32,974 bases of DNA from an uncultured Acidobacteriia bacterium. GTDB lineage: Bacteria > Acidobacteriota > Terriglobia > Bryobacterales > Bryobacteraceae. The translations under genes and the position numbers were made by a program. Where the stretch lies: NCBI GenBank assembly GCA_903882645.1, contig CAIRXZ010000211.1, positions 1 through 32,974 on the forward strand. The letters run 5' to 3'. A model generated the notes under the pieces. That model did no database searches. It was not told the DNA's origin and saw only the letters and a program-made list of their open reading frames with translations. Shown here piece after piece: positions 24,146 to 32,142 of this stretch (position 1 is the stretch's first letter; each line of letters begins with the position of its first letter).

Positions 24146-24750
24146 TTCCGGGCCTCCAATTGCTCGCGCGCCTCCGGCGGCACATCGCCGATCGAGGCGT
24201 TCTGGCTCAACTGGAGGGCGCGCACGTAAGCCACGATGGCCCAGCGGTCGCGCGGCTCGATTTGCGCGGCGTAGTCCTGCATGGCGCCGAAACCGCTGGA
24301 GATCACGCCGTAGAGATATCCGCTCGGCGCGTTGCGCAGGCGGTCTATGTGATAGGAGGGCGGGCGCCGGAAGCCGCGGCGGACGATCATGCCGCCGCCA
24401 TCGCCGAGGCGGCCATGGCACGGGGCGCAGTAGATGTCGAAGCGCTGCCCGCCGCGCTCGATGATGTCCTTGGTCACCGGAAAGGGGAAGGCCTCGACGG
24501 GTTGTCCGTCCGGTCCTTTGCCGGTGTAGTATTCCGCGTCGCCGTTGAGATGGCCGCGCGCGACCGTGCCCTCCGCCAGCGGCCGTTCGGAGCGTCCGTC
24601 GGCGAAGAAGTCGCTGGGCCGCAGCGGAATGTACTTGGGCTGGTCGTGCATGTCCTGGCGGCAGGCGGAGGAGGCGAGGGCGAGCAGCACGGCAGCTAAG
24701 GCGAAGAGCGCGACCAGGGGGTCGCGCGCGGACGAGGGCGTCCGCCCCAC
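24142..24750 (-). CDS. actE: ACIII subunit ActE, monoheme cytochrome c lipoprotein
   Basis: Periplasmic monoheme cytochrome c of alternative complex III that takes electrons towards the oxidase. A lipoprotein signal (LVALFALAAVLLALASSAC) is followed by DMHDQPKY, typical of ActE. The heme site is CAPCH, and AMQDYAAQ carries the likely Met ligand. The start is the problem: the native-looking part begins inside a 52-bp dispersed repeat. A GTG at 24750 in the repeat would give MGRTPSSARDPLVALF as the beginning of a good signal peptide, about 202 residues in all. The frame stays open to an ATG at 24858, but that extension runs through simple repeats. The 3' end overlaps actF by 4 bp. Confidence 0.88.
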   Translation of the reverse strand: MGRTPSSARDPLVALFALAAVLLALASSACRQDMHDQPKYIPLRPSDFFADGRSERPLAEGTVARGHLNGDAEYYTGKGPDGQPVEAFPFPVTKDIIERGGQRFDIYCAPCHGRLGDGGGMIVRRGFRRPPSYHIDRLRNAPSGYLYGVISSGFGAMQDYAAQIEPRDRWAIVAYVRALQLSQNASIGDVPPEAREQLEARK

Positions 24751-24755
24751 CTTTG
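24704..24755 (-). repeat. 52-bp dispersed repeat, copy 2 (forms the actE start)
   Basis: Reverse complement of 10158-10209 with two differences in 52 positions. On the minus strand it contains the proposed GTG start of actE and its first 15 or so codons. Confidence 0.85.
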
Positions 24756-24776
24756 CCCGATCAAGGTGGGCCGCGG

Positions 24777-24792
24777 GCCGGGCATGCCCGGC
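24777..24792. repeat. Perfect palindrome GCCGGGCATGCCCGGC
   Basis: A 16-bp perfect palindrome followed by CCCTACG, homologous to 22432-22457. It lies in the 97-bp actD-actE gap. Confidence 0.75.
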
Positions 24793-24811
24793 CCCTACGC
24801 CGGGGCGCGGC

Positions 24812-24846
24812 CTTCCGACTTCCGACTCCCGACTTCTGTCTCCTGT
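24812..24846. repeat. Heptamer tandem repeat (CTTCCGA-like x5)
   Basis: Five consecutive 7-nt units: CTTCCGA, CTTCCGA, CTCCCGA, CTTCTGT, CTCCTGT. The array ends one base from the actD stop codon. Confidence 0.8.
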
Positions 24847-24847
24847 T

Positions 24848-25381
24848 TCAGTGGGCAACTTCAGACACCTCTTTAGGGTCCAGGGTCAGCAGGAATTCGC
24901 CGGTTTGGGCGCGATCGAACAGCGGGTCCCTGGATTCGATGCACAGGAAGAAACGGTTGCGCGAAGCCAGCGCAAAGCGCGGCGCATTGAAGACCGGATG
25001 ATAAGGCATTGGCAGCCCGCACAACGCGAGAAGGCCGAGCACCGCCGAGAGGGCCGCAAACAGAATGGTGGTTTCGAAGGCGATGACGACGTAGGACGGC
25101 CAGCTATGGAGCGGCCGGCCCGCGATGTTGATGGGGTAATACCAGACCGTGACGAAGTATTGCAGGAGATATCCGGCGATGAGGCCCGCGATGCCGCCGG
25201 CGAGCACGATCAGCGGCAGCTTGTTCTTGTGGAGATCGAGCGCGCCGCTCAGGTCCTCGATGGGGAAGGGAGAGTATGCGTCGAGCTTGCGATATCCCTT
25301 CTCGCGCGCGGCGCGGGCGGCGCGGACCAGCGCGGTGGGACTGTCGAACTCCGCCATGAGTCCGTAGATGGGCGTGGTCAC
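24848..25381 (-). CDS. actD: ACIII subunit ActD
   Basis: Two-helix membrane subunit of alternative complex III, 177 residues (DUF3341 family). Cytoplasmic part: IYGLMAEFDSPTALVRAARA, then GYRKLDAYSPFPIEDL. The helices are LPLIVLAGGIAGLIAGYLLQ and VIAFETTILFAALSAVLGLL, with the conserved YPINIAGRPLHSWPSYV between them. It starts at a GTG that overlaps the actC stop (GTGA, 4 bp). The stop is followed one base later by a heptamer repeat. Confidence 0.94.
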   Translation of the reverse strand: MTTPIYGLMAEFDSPTALVRAARAAREKGYRKLDAYSPFPIEDLSGALDLHKNKLPLIVLAGGIAGLIAGYLLQYFVTVWYYPINIAGRPLHSWPSYVVIAFETTILFAALSAVLGLLALCGLPMPYHPVFNAPRFALASRNRFFLCIESRDPLFDRAQTGEFLLTLDPKEVSEVAH

Positions 25382-26757
25382 GGGCGCGACTCCTTTTCGA
25401 CCTTGGCCTGCGGCAACAGCGTGCGGACCTCGAAGATCGAGATCATGGGCAGCAGGCGGATGAACAGGAAGAACAGGAACAGAAACATGCCGATGGTGCC
25501 AAGGTAGGTGGCCCAGTCCCAGCGGGTGGCGTGGAAGATGCCCCACGAGGAGTTCATGAAATCCTGCGCCAGGCTGGAGACGATGATGACGTAGCGCTCG
25601 AGCCACATGCCCACCAGCACGAAGATCGACGATATGAACAGCGCGACCGGGCTGGTGCGCACCCGTTTGAACCACAGCGCCTGCGGGAGGAGGATGTTGC
25701 AAGTGATAAGCGCCCAGTAGCTGAAGGCGTACGGTCCGGTCATGCGATGCCAGATGGCCGCCTGCTCGAAGACGTCGCCGCTATACCAGGCGGTGAACGT
25801 TTCGAGAATGTAGGCGTAGGCGACGATCAGGCCGGTGGCCAGCATCACCTTGGCGGCGTTCTCGAGGTGCTTGCCGGTGATGAGGCCCTGGAGGCCGTAG
25901 ACCGAGCGGACCGGAATGGCCAGGGCCAGGACCATGGCGAAGCCGGAGTAAATCGCGCCGGCCACGAAGTAGGGCGGGAAGAAAGTGCTGTGCCATCCGG
26001 GCACGATGGCGATGGTGAAATCGAAGCTGACGACGGTGTGGACCGAAAGCACCAAGGGCGTCGCCAAGCCGGCCAGCAGCAGCGAGGCCGTCTCATAGAC
26101 GCTCCAGTGACGCGCCGAACCGCGCCAACCCAGGGCCATGACGCCGTAGACTAAGCGCGCGATACGGTTCCCGGCGCGGTCGCGCAGCGTGGCGAGATCG
26201 GGCATGAGGCCGACGTACCAGAACAAGAGCGAGACGGTGGCGTAGGTGGAGACCGCGAACACGTCCCAAACCAGCGGGCTGCGGAAATTCGGCATGACGC
26301 CCATGCTGTTGGGGAGAGGGAACAGCCAGTAGAAAAGCCACGGCCGGCCCAGGTGCAACAGCGGGAACATGCCCGCGCACGCCACCGCGAACAGCGTCAT
26401 GGCTTCGGCGAAGCGGTTGATGGAATTGCGCCACCTCTGGTTCAGCAGAAGCAGAATGGCCGAAATCAGCGTGCCCGCGTGGCCGATGCCGATCCACCAC
26501 ACGAAGTTGGTGATGGCGAAGCCCCACATTACGGGCGTGCGGATGCCCCAGATGCCCACGCCCTTGGCCAGCAGCATCGCCACGGCCCACAAGAACAGCA
26601 GCAGCAGTCCGAACCCGACGGAGAAGCAGGCCATCCAGAAGACCGGCGTGCGCTTGGTGAGCACCACGGCGGCGATCTGGTCCGTGATGCTCCCGAACGT
26701 GTAGCCGGGGGCGATGACGTCGCGGGGCGGGTCGGCGAGTTGGGTGTCATCTGCCAT
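25378..26757 (-). CDS. actC: ACIII subunit ActC, NrfD/PsrC-like membrane protein
   Basis: Quinol-oxidising membrane subunit of alternative complex III, 459 residues with about ten helices. NrfD-type blocks include VWWIGIGHAGTLISAILLLL, PLLHLGRPWLFYWLFPLPNS, VVSFDFTIAIVPGWHSTFFP and MWLERYVIIVSSLAQDFM. It works with ActB to pass electrons from quinol and may contribute to energy conservation. A repeat-filled gap of 267 bp separates it from actB, unlike most other junctions, and no clear new promoter is visible there. Confidence 0.96.
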   Translation of the reverse strand: MADDTQLADPPRDVIAPGYTFGSITDQIAAVVLTKRTPVFWMACFSVGFGLLLLFLWAVAMLLAKGVGIWGIRTPVMWGFAITNFVWWIGIGHAGTLISAILLLLNQRWRNSINRFAEAMTLFAVACAGMFPLLHLGRPWLFYWLFPLPNSMGVMPNFRSPLVWDVFAVSTYATVSLLFWYVGLMPDLATLRDRAGNRIARLVYGVMALGWRGSARHWSVYETASLLLAGLATPLVLSVHTVVSFDFTIAIVPGWHSTFFPPYFVAGAIYSGFAMVLALAIPVRSVYGLQGLITGKHLENAAKVMLATGLIVAYAYILETFTAWYSGDVFEQAAIWHRMTGPYAFSYWALITCNILLPQALWFKRVRTSPVALFISSIFVLVGMWLERYVIIVSSLAQDFMNSSWGIFHATRWDWATYLGTIGMFLFLFFLFIRLLPMISIFEVRTLLPQAKVEKESRP

Positions 26758-26775
26758 GGGCTGGCACGAGTATTT

Positions 26776-26840
26776 GACGCGGAGACGCGGAGACGCGGAG
26801 ACCGAAAAGGGGATTCACCGCCGAGGCGCAGAGGCGCAGA
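26776..26840. repeat. GACGCGGA x3 and AGGCGCAG x2 simple repeats
   Basis: GACGCGGA is repeated three times (26776-26799) and AGGCGCAG twice (26824-26839), joined by CCGAAAAGGGGATTCACCGC. Repeats of this exact flavour, often written as CGCGGAGACGCGGAG and GCGCAGAGGCGCAGAG, are known from many unrelated bacterial genomes. They lie in the actB-actC gap, where I see no gene. Confidence 0.85.
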
Positions 26841-26961
26841 GAAAACCGTTCATTAGGGTTCGGCTGGGCGATCGCGCTCGTCCCGGGGTTCGCGCGCGGA
26901 GGGAGCGGAGGAACATGCTCGCCCCGATGGAGAGGATCTGGACCGGCAACAGCCAAGGCAA

Positions 26962-27019
26962 GCTGATGGCTGACGGCTGATGGCTGACGGCTATCTCGCT
27001 GACGGCTATCTCGCTGACA
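26962..27019. repeat. 14/15-nt tandem repeats beyond the actB stop
   Basis: GCTGATGGCTGACG is repeated at 26962 and 26976; GCTATCTCGCTGAC plus one base is repeated at 26990 and 27005. The array ends 5 nt from the actB stop codon. The core is shared with 2511-2529 beyond the sulfatase-like gene. Confidence 0.85.
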
Positions 27020-27024
27020 GCTAT

Positions 27025-30000
27025 TCATTCCTCTATCTCCGGATTAGGATTGCGCAGTTCGGCCAGATAGGTTGTGCGCGGGCGGGTGTTCAGATCGGCC
27101 AGCATCCCGTAGTTCGACTTCTCGGCTTTCATTTTGGACACGCGGCTGGCGGGGTCGTTGATATCGCCGAAGACGATGGCCTCGGCGGGGCAGGTGGCCT
27201 GGCACGCGGTCTGAATTTCGCCGTCGCGGACCTTGCGGTCCTGCTTTTCGGCGTCGATCTTGGCGGCGTTGATCCGCTGCACGCAGTAGGTACATTTCTC
27301 CATGACCCCCCGGCTGCGCACGGTGACATCCGGGTTATGCAGCAACTTCAGGCTGGGCGTCTCGTAATCGGAAAACAGGTAGAAATTGAAGCGCCGGACC
27401 TTATAAGGACAGTTGTTCGAGCAGTAGCGGGTGCCCACGCAGCGGTTATAGACCATGTCGTTGAGGCCTTCGCTGGAGTGGTTGGTGGCCTGCACGGGAC
27501 ATACCAGCTCGCAGGGGGCGTTTTCGCATTGCATACACGGGACCGGCTGATTGTGAATTTCCGGCTGGCCCGGTTCGCCCTTGTAGTAACTGTCGACGCG
27601 CAGCCAGTGCATGGCGCGGCCGCGGCGCACCTGGTCCTTGCCGACGACGGCGATGTTGTTTTCCGCCTGGCACGCGGTCACGCACGCGCCGCAGCCCATG
27701 CAGGCGGTCAGGTCGATGGCCATGCCCCACGCGTGGCCCTCGTACTTCCATTCGGGATAGAGCGTGAGTCCGCGCGGCGGCTCTTCGGCGCCCGCATGCA
27801 CGGATTCGGGATTCTTGCGGTAGTCCTCGATATCGCCGGCGCGGAAGATGTGGCGGCGGGCGTCGAGCGTGTGATCGCTCTGGGTCGATGCGAATTCGTA
27901 GGCGCCGGAGACGCGCCTGGCGTCCAGTCCGGTGTCGTGCCACAAGGCCTTGGAGGTGCGCAGGAGGTAGGGATTGAAGCCCACGCCCGTGCCGGCGCGT
28001 CCGGCGCGGGTGCGGCCGTAGCCAAGATGCAGCGTAGCCGCGCCATCGGCATGCCCGGGCTGGACCCACGCCGGAGCGCGCAGCGACCGTCCCTGGTAAG
28101 TCAGTTGGAGCATGTCGCCGGTCTTCACGCCGAGGTAGTGGGCCGTGGCGGGACTCACGATGGCGGCGTTATCCCAGGTCAGCTTGGTGACGGGCCTGGG
28201 CAGCTCCTGAAGCCAGCCATTGTTGGCGAAGCGGCCGTCGTAAACGGCCGGATCGGGCCGGAAAATCACCTCCAGCTTGCCGCCGAGCCGCGGCGCCCTG
28301 GCGCGCACGGAGATGTTCTCACCATGAAGCGTGGGCGTCTTCGGGGGCAGGGCGGTGTCCGCAACCACGCCATCGTGTACCGCGCGCCGCCACCAGGCCT
28401 CGAAATCGCGGGGCGAAGATCCGCTCCGCCGGCCCGCCCAATACGTCCCGACGATCTCGCGGCCGGTCATTTCCGGCTGCTCCGTGAGCATCTGCAAGAC
28501 CTCGCAAGCCGAGCGGCCGCCGTACAAAGGCTGGATCAGGGGTTGTTGGATGGTCACGGTTCCATCGAAGGCCCGCGCGTCGCCCCACGTTTCCAGGTAA
28601 TGCGCTTCCGGAAGACGCCACTGGCAGACGGCGGAAGTTTCGTCGTCGTAGAGGCTGAGGTGGACGCGCATGCGGGCTTTTTGGATGCGGCCGCGCATGC
28701 CGATTTCGACCGGCGCGCCGAATACCGGATTGCCGCCGAGCACGAGGAGCAGGTCCACCGCCCCGGCGTCGAGATCTTTCACAAGGTCGTCGAGAGACGC
28801 CGCCTGATCGACGGGATTGGCTTCGATCGGGTCCGTGTAGAAGACTGTCTTGCCGACGTTGCCGAGGGTGTGGTTGATGGCGTGCGCCAGCGCGTGGACC
28901 GCGGGCGGCTGGTGCTCTCCCGCGATCACCAGGCTCGCGCCCTTGTTGCGGAGCAGGTCGCTGGCAATCGCGCCCACCCACTTGTAGATATCGTGGTTCT
29001 CGCCTTCCCTGGGTCCGCGGGCGGTTCCGATGGCGGCGGCCAGGGCTCCGGCGAAGATCTCGATATCGGCCGCGCGCAGCGCAAGGCGGTGGTCGGCCTT
29101 CGACCCGGTGGGCGTGGGCAGCGGCTCGACGGCGTAGAGCCGGTTCATCGACGTATCGCCGCCGCGCACCCGGCGGCGCGCGGAAAACTGGCGCGCGTAC
29201 CGCAAGCTGGCCGGGCCGGAGGCCAGAAAGTCGGAATCGATGGCCACCACCACATTGGCGGCGGCGAGATCGTAGTACGCGTGGACCGGCTCGCCGAAAG
29301 CCATGAGCGCCCCGGCGCGCGCGCTATGCGGGCCGGCCGGCTCCCATTGATGCCATTTCATGGCCGGGAAGAGCTGCTGGATGCGCCGGAGCTGGTCCGC
29401 GACAGTGGGCGACGTGACGGTTTCGGTAAGGATGCGGATGCCCGCGCCATTCTTCGTCTTCTGCGCTTCCAGCGCCTCGCGCAGCGCCGAGAAGAACATT
29501 CCCCACGAGCGGATTTCGCCCTGGAACTTGACGGCCTGCGTGCGGTCCGGATCGTAGAGCTGCAATACCGAGGCTTGGGAAAAGCTATCGCAGGCGCCCA
29601 GCGTGGCCGGGTGCTCCGGATTGCCTTCGATCTTGGTGGGGCGCCCTTCGTGGCTCTCGACGAGCACGCCGCTGGCCACGCCGTGGAGCGTGGTGGCGGT
29701 GGCGTAGAACAGCGGCCGGCCGGGGATCAACTCTTCCGGCTGCCGCGCGTAGGGCACGATGTGCTCGGCGGGTTGGCGGGTGCAGGCTGCAAGGCCGGCC
29801 AGCGCCAGCGACGCGCCCATCAGCTTCAGGAAATTGCGGCGGCCATCGGCGAGGTTTTCGTCATCGCTCCAGCCGATGGCCTGGCGCGGGAACTCACGCT
29901 CCATCAGTTCCCGGAATTCCGGCGTGGAGGCCAGCTCGTCGAGACTGCGCCAATAGCCGCGCCCGGCGGGCGAGGCTTCCAGCCGGGCCCGCGGGCCGGC

Positions 30001-30030
30001 GAGGTCCGGGTTGTTCGGTAGGTCGGTCAT
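27025..30030 (-). CDS. actB: ACIII subunit ActB, molybdopterin-type/Fe-S protein
   Basis: Large periplasmic subunit of alternative complex III, 1001 residues. A twin-arginine motif (GRRNFLKLMGASLALAGLAAC, residues 63-83) directs export, with a possible lipobox Cys83. Residues 90-750 resemble a molybdopterin oxidoreductase; in ACIII this domain lacks the cofactor. The C-terminal ferredoxin-like part holds the cluster ligands: CMGCGACVTACQ (about 773), CMQCENAPCELVCP (about 835), CVGTRYCSNNCPY (about 862), CTYC (about 911) and CQATCP (about 944), enough for one 3Fe-4S and three 4Fe-4S clusters. The ATG overlaps actA by 4 bp. The frame extends further up but only antisense to nothing known. Confidence 0.97.
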   Translation of the reverse strand: MTDLPNNPDLAGPRARLEASPAGRGYWRSLDELASTPEFRELMEREFPRQAIGWSDDENLADGRRNFLKLMGASLALAGLAACTRQPAEHIVPYARQPEELIPGRPLFYATATTLHGVASGVLVESHEGRPTKIEGNPEHPATLGACDSFSQASVLQLYDPDRTQAVKFQGEIRSWGMFFSALREALEAQKTKNGAGIRILTETVTSPTVADQLRRIQQLFPAMKWHQWEPAGPHSARAGALMAFGEPVHAYYDLAAANVVVAIDSDFLASGPASLRYARQFSARRRVRGGDTSMNRLYAVEPLPTPTGSKADHRLALRAADIEIFAGALAAAIGTARGPREGENHDIYKWVGAIASDLLRNKGASLVIAGEHQPPAVHALAHAINHTLGNVGKTVFYTDPIEANPVDQAASLDDLVKDLDAGAVDLLLVLGGNPVFGAPVEIGMRGRIQKARMRVHLSLYDDETSAVCQWRLPEAHYLETWGDARAFDGTVTIQQPLIQPLYGGRSACEVLQMLTEQPEMTGREIVGTYWAGRRSGSSPRDFEAWWRRAVHDGVVADTALPPKTPTLHGENISVRARAPRLGGKLEVIFRPDPAVYDGRFANNGWLQELPRPVTKLTWDNAAIVSPATAHYLGVKTGDMLQLTYQGRSLRAPAWVQPGHADGAATLHLGYGRTRAGRAGTGVGFNPYLLRTSKALWHDTGLDARRVSGAYEFASTQSDHTLDARRHIFRAGDIEDYRKNPESVHAGAEEPPRGLTLYPEWKYEGHAWGMAIDLTACMGCGACVTACQAENNIAVVGKDQVRRGRAMHWLRVDSYYKGEPGQPEIHNQPVPCMQCENAPCELVCPVQATNHSSEGLNDMVYNRCVGTRYCSNNCPYKVRRFNFYLFSDYETPSLKLLHNPDVTVRSRGVMEKCTYCVQRINAAKIDAEKQDRKVRDGEIQTACQATCPAEAIVFGDINDPASRVSKMKAEKSNYGMLADLNTRPRTTYLAELRNPNPEIEE

Positions 30031-30686
30031 CGGTGGCAAGTGTTGCAGCTTGTGAGCGTGCGAACGTCCTGAATTCCGTATTCCTTGACGAGCCGGCGGC
30101 CGATCTCCTCCCGATCGCCGGCTGGCTGGTAGCCCAGGGCCGTAACAAACTCGCGCGGCCTTACGTACTTTTCGGGCTGGCGGTGACAATCGAGACACCA
30201 GGACATCTGGAGCGAGTGTTCCTGCCAGGTGAGCGGCATCCGGTCCACCCTTCCATGACAAGTCTCGCAGCCGACCCCCTTGTTGACATGGATGCTGTGA
30301 TTGAAATAGACGAAGTCCGGCAGGTCGTACACCCTGGTCCACCGGATCGACGTTCCAGTGCGGAAACTCGCGCGCACGGGTTCCAGGGTGGGGCTCGCGC
30401 TCCAGATTTGCGAGTGGCAGTTCATGCAGGTCTTGGTAGGCGGAATGTTGGCGAAGCTCGAGGTTTCGACGGTGGTGTGGCAGTAGCGGCAGTCCAGCCC
30501 GAGATCGCCGACGTGGTGCACGTGGCTGAACGGAACGGGCTGCTCGCGGATCTGCGCCTGGCGCGTCTGCCACGGCGAGCGGTCGATTTCGAAGGCGATC
30601 CAGCCAAGGAACGCCAGCATGAAAACGGCGCCGAAGATCGAGATCCGGGCGAAGCTATTGGCGCTCCGATGAAAGATCTGGGACAT
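30027..30686 (-). CDS. actA: ACIII subunit ActA, pentaheme cytochrome c
   Basis: First gene of the operon: a membrane-anchored pentaheme cytochrome c, 219 residues. One N-terminal helix (ARISIFGAVFMLAFLGWIAF) is followed by five CxxCH sites at residues 66-70, 87-91, 140-144, 164-168 and 214-218. The last heme is two residues from the C-terminus. ActA relays electrons from the ActB Fe-S clusters to ActE or the oxidase. MSQIFHRSAN matches ActA starts. The frame extends 23 codons upstream without support. It overlaps actB by 4 bp. Confidence 0.96.
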   Translation of the reverse strand: MSQIFHRSANSFARISIFGAVFMLAFLGWIAFEIDRSPWQTRQAQIREQPVPFSHVHHVGDLGLDCRYCHTTVETSSFANIPPTKTCMNCHSQIWSASPTLEPVRASFRTGTSIRWTRVYDLPDFVYFNHSIHVNKGVGCETCHGRVDRMPLTWQEHSLQMSWCLDCHRQPEKYVRPREFVTALGYQPAGDREEIGRRLVKEYGIQDVRTLTSCNTCHR

Positions 30687-30760
30687 GGTCCTAGCCCCGT
30701 CCCAATCCGACTGCCGGAGCTTGGTTGAGCATCGGGAAAATAGCAATCGCTCCAAGTAAG

Positions 30761-30788
30761 AACCGCTCCCCGGCGGGCGCGGCTCGGA
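30761..30788 (+). repeat. Diverged copy of the CCGCTCCC repeat
   Basis: ACCGCTCCCCGGCGGGCGCG followed by GCTCGGA resembles the repeats at 20563 and 22465 but is diverged in the middle. It sits in the 266-bp gap between actA and the RhaT-like gene. This gap must hold the divergent promoters of both transcripts, but I cannot assign the actA promoter with confidence; a weak GATAAT at 30929-30934 may serve the RhaT-like gene. Confidence 0.55.
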
Positions 30789-30952
30789 ATAGTGACATCC
30801 CTATCAGTTTCGCGCAATACGGCCCTATTGAACGGATGCAAAACCGGCTAATTTGTTTCAGGAAAGCGGAGAGGGAGGTTTTCGGCGCGCGCGGGCGCAA
30901 GTTCGTCCGGCACGGGTCCCAAAAGACGGATAATAGCGGGAAGGAAAATACT

Positions 30953-32029
30953 GTGCAAGCTCTGCCTCCCGATACATCGAGTCCAGCCCTGGGGATCATG
31001 ATTTTCGCCCTTGGCGGACTGGCAGGGGCGGTGTTCTACCTCCCCTTCAAGAAGGTCACAAACTGGGCGTGGGAAAGCTACTGGCTGATCTACGCGATCT
31101 TTGGGCTGATAGCCGTGCCATGGCTTCTCGCGCTGACGACTTCCCCAAACACGATCGCGGTTCTCGAAGCCGCGCCGGGAAAAGAGATCGCTTACTGCCT
31201 GCTCTGCGGCGCGATCTGGGGTTTTGGCGGGCTGACCTGGGGCCTGATGATCCGCTATCTGGGCGTCGGGCTGGGACTGGCGATGGGCGCGGGAATCACC
31301 TCCGCGGCCGGTACCCTGATCCCGCCGATGCTCAAGGGCGGCGACGCGGTGACGGCCATGTTCACCACGCCGGCGGGGATCGTCTCGGTGATCGCCGCTC
31401 TGATCTCGGTAGCCGGAATCGTGTTCGTGGGGATGGCCGGCAGATCGAAGGAAGGCGAGCTTCCCGAAGAGGAGAAGAAAAAGGCGGTCGCGGAGTTCAA
31501 CTTCAAGAAGGGGATGATGGTGGCGGTGTTTTCCGGGCTGATGAGCTCGGGGATGAGCTTCGGCCTGCAAGGCGGGCCGAGGATTCAGGAACTCGCCAAG
31601 GTTACGGCGCCCGTGACATCCGCGATCTGGGCTGGAATGCCGGTGCTGGTGGTGGTTCTGCTTGGTGGATTCCTGGTGAATGGCGCCTGGTGCATCCTCC
31701 TGAACGTCCGCAACAAGACCGCCGGCGATTACCTCAAGAGCGGCGCCCCCTTGCTTCCCAACCTGCTCTTCGCGGGTCTGGCCGGCGCCATCTGGTGCTC
31801 GCAGTTCATCTGCTTCAAGACGGGCGAGCCGCGGATGGGCAAGACCTCGTACATCGGTTGGGCGGTTCTGATGGCCAGCCAGATCCTGTTCAGCCAGTTG
31901 CTGGGGGTGAAGCTGGGTGAATGGAAGGGCGCCAGCTCCCGGACCGCGCGATTGCTGATCGCGGGCCTGGCGCTGCTGATCGTCTCGGCCGTGGTGGCGG
32001 GGTACGGAAGCTCGCTGGCGCAAGCGTAG
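30953..32029 (+). CDS. rhaT: RhaT-family sugar/proton symporter
   Basis: Inner-membrane symporter of 358 residues with ten hydrophobic helices, in the L-rhamnose/H+ symporter family (E. coli RhaT has 344). Family blocks: LGGLAGAVFYLPFKKVTNWAW near the start, AIWGFGGLTWGLMIRYLGVG, AAGTLIPPML, and a central charged loop (GRSKEGELPEEEKKKAVAEF). I chose GTG 30953 because AAGGAA lies 7 nt before it and the family N-terminus begins there; the open frame runs 76 codons further but lacks family sequence. The substrate may be another deoxy sugar, as no rhamnose catabolism genes are nearby. Confidence 0.88.
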   Translation: MQALPPDTSSPALGIMIFALGGLAGAVFYLPFKKVTNWAWESYWLIYAIFGLIAVPWLLALTTSPNTIAVLEAAPGKEIAYCLLCGAIWGFGGLTWGLMIRYLGVGLGLAMGAGITSAAGTLIPPMLKGGDAVTAMFTTPAGIVSVIAALISVAGIVFVGMAGRSKEGELPEEEKKKAVAEFNFKKGMMVAVFSGLMSSGMSFGLQGGPRIQELAKVTAPVTSAIWAGMPVLVVVLLGGFLVNGAWCILLNVRNKTAGDYLKSGAPLLPNLLFAGLAGAIWCSQFICFKTGEPRMGKTSYIGWAVLMASQILFSQLLGVKLGEWKGASSRTARLLIAGLALLIVSAVVAGYGSSLAQA

Positions 32030-32032
32030 CGT

Positions 32033-32075
32033 AGTGGGGCGGACCTCCCGGTCCGCCTGCCTGGGCCGGCAGGCG
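32033..32075 (+). repeat. GTGGGGCGGACCTCC repeat with hairpin after rhaT
   Basis: AGTGGGGCGGACCTCCCGG starts 3 nt after the rhaT stop. An 8-bp stem CGCCTGCC/GGCAGGCG (32054-32075) follows. It is a copy of the uvrC-flanking family with a different tail, and may act as a transcript end. Confidence 0.75.
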
Positions 32076-32079
32076 TCCT

Positions 32080-32098
32080 CACAAGGACACAAAGGACA
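32080..32098. repeat. ACAAAGGAC-type simple repeat
   Basis: CACAAGGACACAAAGGACA is two near copies of a 9-nt unit. The same kind of repeat occurs widely in bacterial intergenic DNA. Confidence 0.6.
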
Positions 32099-32142
32099 GA
32101 ATCCGGCGCCGCGGCCGGGCCTTGCGCGCTAACATAAAAGGT

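Noticed and set aside
26776-27019. CRISPR array
   Set aside because: Units are 8-15 nt and directly adjacent, with no unique spacers and no cas genes.
26980-30021. A 1013-codon open frame on the plus strand opposite actB
   Set aside because: High GC keeps the antisense frame open. Its translation is Arg/Ala/Gly/His-rich without motifs, while the minus strand encodes a full ActB with Fe-S motifs.
32122-32142. Upstream TTG start for the SYLF protein
   Set aside because: It would put a polar segment before the signal peptide; the ATG at 32143 gives a normal signal.
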